The notes beneath the pieces were generated by a model, which was not told where the DNA came from, did not search any database, and was given only the letters and a program-made list of their open reading frames with translations. This document shows, piece after piece, positions 7,838 through 11,867 of a stretch of 11,867 nucleotides of DNA. Source of the stretch: Candidatus Aenigmatarchaeota archaeon (GTDB lineage Archaea; Aenigmatarchaeota; Aenigmatarchaeia; QMZP01); the NCBI GenBank assembly GCA_017609225.1, contig JAFCEK010000022.1:1-11867 (forward strand), written 5' to 3'. A program made the position numbers and the translations under genes. Every line of letters begins with the position of its first letter. The first letter of the stretch is position 1.

Positions 7838-9196
7838 ATGAAAGAGAAAACAATACTGAATTTTTTGTGCATTTTCTTGATTTTTTTAGTTCCCAATGTT
7901 CTGGCCCAGAACCAGCCGCCTGTGTGCAGATGGGATGGCTATATTACAATTGATGGATCGCTTACAAGCGATACTAACATTGTTTTGCAGTCATACACAA
8001 ACGGAACATTAAACTCATATAATGGCACTGTTTTTTCGAACGGATTCTACAACATCCATGTTCCAGGAAATGATGGAGACAATATAACATTCAAAATCTA
8101 TGGGGTTAGTGTTAATGAGGGAGCTCAGACATGGAACTGCAGTGCCCCGGGATATCATACAATGAACCTCAGCATGAACAGAACAGCAGACGGCACTTCA
8201 TGCACCTTTGATGGCGGCTGCTCAGGTGGCTACTGCGTGCATAATTACTGCAGAAGCGCATCAACATACTGTGGTGATGGATACTGTGATACAGGCGAGA
8301 ATACCGCAAACTGTGCTGCTGACTGCGGGACCACAGTAACCGGTGGAGCTGCTGCCGAAGAAGAAGAGGAAGAGGAAACAGCAGTAACAGACACACAAAC
8401 AATAGAAGATATTATTGAGGGCATAACAGCAGAAGACCTTGGAATGACAGGCACACTCACAGCAGATGATGTTGATGTTTTTCAGGTTGGTGATGAAATA
8501 GTTACAACAGCAACACCCACAGCTGATATTATAGATGCTGCAAAAGAAACAGCCACAACAGAGGATTCAATGGCTGTTCTGGAACAAATAGAAAATGCAT
8601 TTAATGAAGGCAAATCAGTTTCCGTTGCTGTTTCCATGAGCGTTTACAAGGTTACAAGCAAGGAAACAGAGCAATCCATGTATGTTTCAAAGATAACGCT
8701 TACACTAACAGCAGAAACCGATATGGAGGATGTTGTAATAGTAGAGGTTATACCAAAGAGTGTTGCTTCCAACATATCAGAGCTTGTATTCCTGGGGGAA
8801 CAGCCAGCAGTTCTCCAGTCAGATCCTGTTGTGCAATGGTCATTTGCATCAGTAAGCAGGGATGAAACAAAAGAAATGAGTTACATGGTAAAAAGCAAAT
8901 TAACAGGGATAGAAACCACAACGCTTGCCATGGCAGGCGATATAACAGAACCCATGATGATTTGTACACCAGGAGAAAAAAGATGCATGAACAATGAGAT
9001 CCAGCAATGCCTCAGCGACGGAAAAACATGGGCTGCAATAGAAATATGTGAATACGGCTGCAACAGCACAACATTAACCTGCAACACAGCACCAGGAATT
9101 GCTGCTGCTGATTATACAATTGTTTACATTGTAATAACTGTTGTTATAGTTATAATAATTATAGCAGGATTTATGCTTGCAAAAAGAAAGCAATGA
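7838..9196 (+). CDS. Type I membrane protein with Cys-rich modules, probable partner of the surface glycoprotein
   Basis: 452 residues of unknown function with a clear surface-protein layout. It has a signal peptide (about 1-23, MKEKTI... ending VLAQN) and an N-terminal beta domain (25-120) with six of its eight sequons. A Cys-rich module follows (C122-C163, eight Cys, including CGDGYCDTGE and a final CAADC), then an acidic run of seven Glu (about 174-180). A long Thr/Glu-rich alpha/beta region (185-380) includes a VVIVEVIPKSVA strand and a DPVVQWSF motif of a kind seen in other archaeal surface proteins. A second six-Cys module spans about 385-425, and a C-terminal membrane helix (426-447) ends in KRKQ. 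It lies 23 bases after the glycoprotein gene and is probably co-transcribed with it. It could anchor that unanchored glycoprotein, which is inference only. No catalytic motif is seen. Confidence 0.8.
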   Translation: MKEKTILNFLCIFLIFLVPNVLAQNQPPVCRWDGYITIDGSLTSDTNIVLQSYTNGTLNSYNGTVFSNGFYNIHVPGNDGDNITFKIYGVSVNEGAQTWNCSAPGYHTMNLSMNRTADGTSCTFDGGCSGGYCVHNYCRSASTYCGDGYCDTGENTANCAADCGTTVTGGAAAEEEEEEETAVTDTQTIEDIIEGITAEDLGMTGTLTADDVDVFQVGDEIVTTATPTADIIDAAKETATTEDSMAVLEQIENAFNEGKSVSVAVSMSVYKVTSKETEQSMYVSKITLTLTAETDMEDVVIVEVIPKSVASNISELVFLGEQPAVLQSDPVVQWSFASVSRDETKEMSYMVKSKLTGIETTTLAMAGDITEPMMICTPGEKRCMNNEIQQCLSDGKTWAAIEICEYGCNSTTLTCNTAPGIAAADYTIVYIVITVVIVIIIIAGFMLAKRKQ

Positions 9197-9211
9197 GCCG
9201 CTTTAGCTTAT

Positions 9212-9264
9212 GCTGAACCAGAAAACCATTATTTCAAACAGCGGATGTATGGCTTTGGTTCAGC
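9212..9264 (+). other. Intergenic hairpin with a nine-base perfect stem
   Basis: GCTGAACCA (9212-9220) pairs perfectly with TGGTTCAGC (9256-9264). The arms are extended inwards by A-T pairs and CCAT/ATGG (9226-9229 with 9249-9252), leaving a loop of about 19 bases. It begins 15 bases after the TGA stop of the membrane protein gene and could be part of a 3' untranslated region, a small RNA, or a mobile-element end. It encodes nothing visible. Confidence 0.5.
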
Positions 9265-9268
9265 AGCT

Positions 9269-9321
9269 GTTGCCTCGCCAAGAAAACCGCCGACTTTAGT
9301 GGGCGGATATACGGAGGCAAC
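9269..9321 (+). other. Second intergenic stem enclosing an inner hairpin, followed by a T-run
   Basis: GTTGCCTC (9269-9276) pairs perfectly with GAGGCAAC (9314-9321). Between the arms are a ten-base purine-rich strand (GCCAAGAAAA), an inner hairpin at 9287-9306, and ATATACG. The layout is lower stem, asymmetric internal loop, upper stem and tetraloop. A T-run (9326-9330) follows, which could end transcription of the upstream operon or of a small RNA. The same bases then merge into the dph2 TATA box. Confidence 0.5.
9281..9312 (+). mobile_element. Candidate IS200/IS605-type end hairpin (solo right-end relic)
   Basis: CCGCCGACTTTAGTGGGCGG (9287-9306) folds as five G-C/C-G pairs, one G-G mismatch, an AC/GT pair step and a TTTA loop. 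It is preceded by AGAAAA and followed by ATATAC. Hairpins with a CTTTAG apex and a GGATgaa-like tail are the usual subterminal structures of IS200/IS605 and related TnpB elements, where the same region forms the 3' end of the omega RNA. No tnpA or tnpB is in the window. A second CTTTAG occurs at 9201-9206 but has only a two- or three-base stem. The resemblance is from memory of the family, without a database match. Confidence 0.35.
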
Positions 9322-9325
9322 ATTA

Positions 9326-9338
9326 TTTTTATATAAAA
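9326..9338 (+). promoter_or_regulatory. TATA box of dph2
   Basis: TTTTTATATAAAA is centred about 23-25 bases before the ATG at 9355. No Shine-Dalgarno lies between, so the message is predicted to be leaderless or nearly so. Confidence 0.55.
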
Positions 9339-9354
9339 ACATTTTATTATAAAC

Positions 9355-10287
9355 ATGCTCCTATCAGACAAAACCCTGAAAAAAATAAGGCATTCAAAAG
9401 CAAAAAAGCTCTTAATCCAGATACCTGAGGGGCTGAAAACCAGAGTCCTGGATATAGCATCAGAGCTTGAAGCCATGGGAACAGAAGCAATTATATACTG
9501 CGAGCCCTGTTTTGGCGCCTGCGATTTGAGAGATAATGAAGCCAGGATGCTGGGTTGTGATTTAATTCTTCATATAGGACATTCAGGTATGAACCTGAAA
9601 ACAAAAACACCTGTTATATATGAGGAATACAGAACTGATTTTAACCCTCTGCCAATTCTCAGAAGGCATCTTGGCAGGCTAAAGCAGTACAAGAACATAT
9701 GCCTTGTGACCAGCCTGCAGTATATTTCCGCACTGGAAAAGGCAGGGCAGTTCCTTGAGGCAAATGGAAAAAGAATATATCTGAAAAAACCGAAATCAGC
9801 AAGATATCCGGGCCAGGTCCTGGGCTGTGATTACTCAGCAGCTCTGCCGCTTGAAAAGGATGTTGACTGCTTTCTTTTTATATGTTCAGGAAGATTCCAT
9901 GCACTGGGGCTTGCTGTAAAGACAAACAAACCGGTTCTGCTGCTGGATATAGAAACAGGCAGATTTGAAAGCATGGAAAATGAAAGGGAAAGAGCAGAAA
10001 GAATAAGATTTGCCCGCATCGAAAAGGCAAAGTCATGCAAAAATTTTGGAATTCTTGTTTCCACAAAGCCGGGGCAGCTGAATCTGAGGCAGGCAGAAAG
10101 AGCAAAATCAATGCTCGAAAAGAAGGGAAAGAATGCATGGATACTGGCATTTGATGAGATAAAGCCTGAAAAGATAATGGGCATGAAGCTTGAATGCCTT
10201 GTGAACTTTGCATGCCCCAGAATCTGGGAAGATTCGGAATTGTTTAAAATAACTGTTCTGAATCCGGAGGATATAAAGAAGATATGA
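9355..10287 (+). CDS. dph2: Diphthamide biosynthesis enzyme Dph2 (2-(3-amino-3-carboxypropyl)histidine synthase)
   Basis: Archaeal Dph2 is a homodimeric non-classical radical SAM enzyme. It attaches the 3-amino-3-carboxypropyl group of S-adenosylmethionine to the target histidine of elongation factor 2, the first step of diphthamide formation. The 310 residues show the three family Cys motifs that hold the [4Fe-4S] cluster, one per domain: GACDL (C56), LGCDYS (C158) and FACPRI (C287). IQIPEGLK (21-28) is the typical N-terminal strand and loop. Two additional Cys lie at 49 and 52. The protein is slightly shorter than the roughly 340 residues of Pyrococcus Dph2, but no core element is missing. 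It is transcribed alone from a TATA box directly before it and ends six bases from the convergent RimK-like gene. Function is confident from the motif set. Confidence 0.93.
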   Translation: MLLSDKTLKKIRHSKAKKLLIQIPEGLKTRVLDIASELEAMGTEAIIYCEPCFGACDLRDNEARMLGCDLILHIGHSGMNLKTKTPVIYEEYRTDFNPLPILRRHLGRLKQYKNICLVTSLQYISALEKAGQFLEANGKRIYLKKPKSARYPGQVLGCDYSAALPLEKDVDCFLFICSGRFHALGLAVKTNKPVLLLDIETGRFESMENERERAERIRFARIEKAKSCKNFGILVSTKPGQLNLRQAERAKSMLEKKGKNAWILAFDEIKPEKIMGMKLECLVNFACPRIWEDSELFKITVLNPEDIKKI

Positions 10288-10293
10288 TTATAT

Positions 10294-11169
10294 TTACCTC
10301 TTCGCTTCATTTTTAACGAAATTTATTATTCTCTGGGCAACATTTATATCAGTTGCCTTTTCTATTCCCTCTATACCGGGATTGATGTTAACCTCTATTA
10401 CCTTCAGCCCATCCTTTGATTCCAGCATATCAATCGCGCATATCTTTGATTTTACTGCCTCAGCAGATTTGAAAACAATTTCTTCCATATCTTCTGACAG
10501 CTTGAAAACGCTTGCCCTTCCCCCGGAATGTATGTTTGCCCTTTTTTCCCCCTCTGCTGCCACCCTCTTATATGATGCTATAATTTCATTGCCTGCAACA
10601 ATACCTCTTATATCCTCCCCGGGATTTTTAACAAAACTCTCAAGCAAAACTTCCTGTTCCAGTCCTTTCATTGTGTCAATGGTTGTTTCAGCAGCCTCTC
10701 TGCTTTCCATAACCATTACACCATGCCCCCCAAAACTTGAAAGCAGCTTTATCATAAGCGGAAGCTTCATTTTTTTCATTATCTCCTTTGCAGACTTTTT
10801 TGAACCTGTTAAATATGTTTCCGGAACAGGGATGCCCTTACTGGCAAGCTGCTCCAATGTCAAAAATTTGTTATGTGCAAGCAGAATGGTTTCTGCCAGA
10901 TATGGCTTTTTAACATCCAATAAATCCAGAAAACGCATTACAGGATAACCAACAACAGCCCTTTTGGAATCTATTCTTGGGAGTATGTAATCAAACTGCT
11001 TAAGGCTTTTTCTGTTAAAAACAGCATCCAGCCCGTTTTTTATGCTTAGCTTAACATCTGCAATGGGAACAAGCTCAACATTTTTGAATTCCTTCTTTGC
11101 CTCTTCCAAAAGCCTTTTGGTTGTATATCCAATAACATCCTCGCTTGGCCCCAGTATGCACAGCTTCAT
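10294..11169 (-). CDS. RimK-family ATP-grasp ligase (alpha-L-glutamate ligase-like)
   Basis: ATP-grasp enzyme expected to join an amino acid (often glutamate) to a carboxyl group through an acyl-phosphate. The 291 residues match RimK in length (about 300). It has an N-terminal pre-ATP-grasp domain (1-95) with LPRIDS. An ATP-binding Lys lies in LMIKLLSSFGGHGV (about 137-150), and the flexible loop and substrate region EDIRGIVAG...KR..NIHSGGRA follows. The metal ligands D247, E259 and N261 lie in IDMLES and EVNINPG, and the RimK-like GIEGIEKAT comes next. Those ligands sit at almost the same numbers as in E. coli RimK. The substrate cannot be told: ribosomal protein S6, LysW-type carriers and cofactors (F420, methanopterin) are all family targets, and none is indicated here. 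A strong ribosome binding site precedes the ATG, and the gene follows a small coiled-coil gene on the same strand. Confidence 0.85.
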   Translation of the reverse strand: MKLCILGPSEDVIGYTTKRLLEEAKKEFKNVELVPIADVKLSIKNGLDAVFNRKSLKQFDYILPRIDSKRAVVGYPVMRFLDLLDVKKPYLAETILLAHNKFLTLEQLASKGIPVPETYLTGSKKSAKEIMKKMKLPLMIKLLSSFGGHGVMVMESREAAETTIDTMKGLEQEVLLESFVKNPGEDIRGIVAGNEIIASYKRVAAEGEKRANIHSGGRASVFKLSEDMEEIVFKSAEAVKSKICAIDMLESKDGLKVIEVNINPGIEGIEKATDINVAQRIINFVKNEAKR

Positions 11170-11174
11170 ATCAA

Positions 11175-11180
11175 CCTCCT
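11175..11180 (-). promoter_or_regulatory. Strong Shine-Dalgarno of the RimK-like gene
   Basis: The minus strand reads AAGGAGGTTGATATG. AGGAGG stands five bases before the ATG at 11169. This is the best ribosome binding site on the minus strand and fixes the start. Its presence contrasts with the leaderless genes elsewhere in the window and suggests the gene is read from the upstream coiled-coil gene's transcript. Confidence 0.75.
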
Positions 11181-11203
11181 TATAAAATTATTTTAAGTTA
11201 TAA

Positions 11204-11488
11204 TTAAATGCCATATTTAATTTCTTCCCTTTCCTTTTGTGCTTCTATCATGCTGCTGACCTTTTCCATGTCATTCTTAACCTCGCCGCAAAGCTTTGCC
11301 TTTACAATTCTGCTGAGTTTTTCCTCTTCAAGAACCCTTAAATTGTTTTCTATTGAATCAAGCTCTTCCAGAATTTTTGTCCTTTCCTGCCTTTTAAGCT
11401 TTAGCGCAGCCTCCCTCATCCTGTCCCATTTTTTTCTAAGCCTTCTTATTCTCCAGTTATACCCGAAAATCATTCTTAAAAAATCCAT
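11204..11488 (-). CDS. Small charged coiled-coil protein of unknown function
   Basis: 94-residue soluble protein that I do not recognise. After a short hydrophobic, aromatic start (MDFLRMIFGYNW) it is almost entirely charged helix, with alternating K/R and E and heptad-like Leu/Ile spacing (about 15-60 and 68-88). This suggests a two-helix coiled coil with a break near LCGEVKND (66-73). It has one Cys (67). It is upstream of the RimK-like ligase on the same strand with a 34-base gap, so the two are probably co-transcribed. A TATA-like stretch 5-14 bases before the ATG at 11488 would fit a leaderless start at the internal ATG (11473, 89 residues) instead. A weak AGGT directly before 11488 supports the longer form. 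Being a substrate or partner of the ligase is conceivable but unproven. Confidence 0.65.
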   Translation of the reverse strand: MDFLRMIFGYNWRIRRLRKKWDRMREAALKLKRQERTKILEELDSIENNLRVLEEEKLSRIVKAKLCGEVKNDMEKVSSMIEAQKEREEIKYGI

Positions 11489-11489
11489 A

Positions 11490-11592
11490 CCTATTTATAT
11501 TATGTTGAATCAATTAATAACCTATATCTGCTCTCTAACAGTGCCTGAAATCGGACGGCAGCATTATCATTTTTGAACTGGGAGGTGGCATT
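11490..11592. promoter_or_regulatory. Divergent promoter region between the coiled-coil gene and the DUF362 gene
   Basis: This is a 104-base gap between divergent genes. TTTATATTA (11494-11502) is nearly palindromic and could serve either strand. On the plus strand it predicts transcription start near 11525 and a leader of about 65 bases. GGAGGTGG (11581-11588), four bases before the ATG at 11593, is a near-perfect Shine-Dalgarno. No further genes or long repeats are seen. Confidence 0.4.
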
Positions 11593-11867
11593 ATGCTTTA
11601 TGAAAAAATTGAAGACATTCCTGTGAATCTCAGGGGCAGGGTGGCAATAAAGCTCCATATGGGCGACAAGGGCAATACAACGCATATATCCCCTCAAGAT
11701 GTCAGGATAATAGTTGAGAAGATAAAATCCAATGGAGGCAGGCCGTTTCTTTTTGACACAACAACGCTCTATCCAAGGGACAGGTTTACCAGAGAAGGCT
11801 ATATTAAGATTGCCAGGGAAAACGGTTTTGGCGAATTTGAGGTTGTGATAGGAAGCGATGATGACTG
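11593..11867 (+). CDS. DUF362-family protein, N-terminal part only
   Basis: The first 91 residues of a DUF362 (PF04015-type) protein, running off the window. Recognisable pieces are VAIKLHMGDKGNTTHISP (18-35), the strand-helix VRIIVEKIKSNGG, FLFDTTTLYP (about 53-62) and ARENGFGEF, all typical of the family's N-terminal domain. Full-length members usually have about 300-370 residues and often end in two ferredoxin-type 4Fe-4S motifs, which cannot be checked here. The reaction is not established for most members. The ATG at 11593 is chosen because of the strong GGAGGTGG before it. The frame is open back to a TAA at 11536-11538 but has no other ATG. Confidence 0.8.
   Translation, partial: MLYEKIEDIPVNLRGRVAIKLHMGDKGNTTHISPQDVRIIVEKIKSNGGRPFLFDTTTLYPRDRFTREGYIKIARENGFGEFEVVIGSDDD

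Noticed and set aside
9256..9321. GGTTCAGC as a tRNA T-arm remnant
   Set aside because: No acceptor, D-arm or anticodon arm can be arranged around it. The bases are better explained by pairing with 9212-9220.
9269..9322. H/ACA guide RNA interpretation of the second intergenic stem (ACA at 9320-9322, 13-14 bases below the upper stem)
   Set aside because: No K-turn or K-loop G-A pairs are visible in the upper stem, the stem is short, and the ACA overlaps the lower stem. It is left as a structured region without this label.
9831..10310. A 159-codon open frame on the minus strand across the end of dph2
   Set aside because: It is antisense to the conserved Dph2 C-terminal region and has a shadow-like composition. 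It also overlaps the end of the RimK-like gene.
10382..10948. A 188-codon open frame on the plus strand opposite the RimK-like gene
   Set aside because: It is the reverse-strand shadow of a protein with all RimK motifs. Its translation is Ser/Ile-rich with no motif, ribosome binding site or promoter.
11539..11592. Upstream extension of the DUF362 frame (open from 11539)
   Set aside because: It contains no ATG or GTG, and a strong Shine-Dalgarno sits within it directly before the ATG at 11593, so it is leader.

Overview
The window looks like a piece of an archaeal chromosome. It carries an AglB/STT3-type oligosaccharyltransferase, RNA polymerase subunit L (Rpo11), a Dph2-type diphthamide enzyme and TATA-box promoters placed about 25-28 bases before start codons that lack a Shine-Dalgarno. 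Base composition is moderately AT-rich, with heavy use of ATA for Ile and AGA/AGG for Arg. The surface-protein modules (a Cys-rich CGDG..CD..E..C..DC block, 'FST/FSTY' and 'YxPG' C-terminal modules) resemble proteins I associate with DPANN-type archaea such as Woesearchaeota or Pacearchaeota. That placement is an inference, not a demonstrated assignment.

Left part (1-4621, minus strand): four genes read leftwards in the order phosphomannomutase/phosphoglucomutase, rpoL, aglB, then a GlcNAc-1-phosphate-transferase-like gene cut by the window edge. Three of the four fit one pathway, archaeal N-glycosylation: sugar-1-phosphate supply, first lipid-linked sugar, and transfer of the glycan to protein. 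The last two are tightly coupled, because the ribosome binding site of the transferase overlaps the aglB stop codon. rpoL sits inside this group as a housekeeping passenger.

Middle part (4752-9196, plus strand): a divergent two-gene unit. The first gene encodes a 1020-residue secreted protein with about 84 N-X-S/T sequons by hand count. The second encodes a 452-residue type I membrane protein with two Cys-rich modules and an acidic run. A small hairpin covers the stop of the first gene and the likely ribosome binding site of the second. The likely story is a heavily N-glycosylated cell-surface layer encoded beside the enzymes that glycosylate it.

Right part (9197-11867): a 158-base intergenic region holds two strong inverted repeats. 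One encloses a hairpin with a TTTA loop that resembles the end hairpins of IS200/IS605-type (TnpB-associated) elements. It is followed by dph2 (plus), a convergent RimK-like ATP-grasp ligase preceded by a small coiled-coil gene (both minus), and the start of a DUF362 protein (plus) running off the window. No tRNA, rRNA, CRISPR array or transposase gene is visible.
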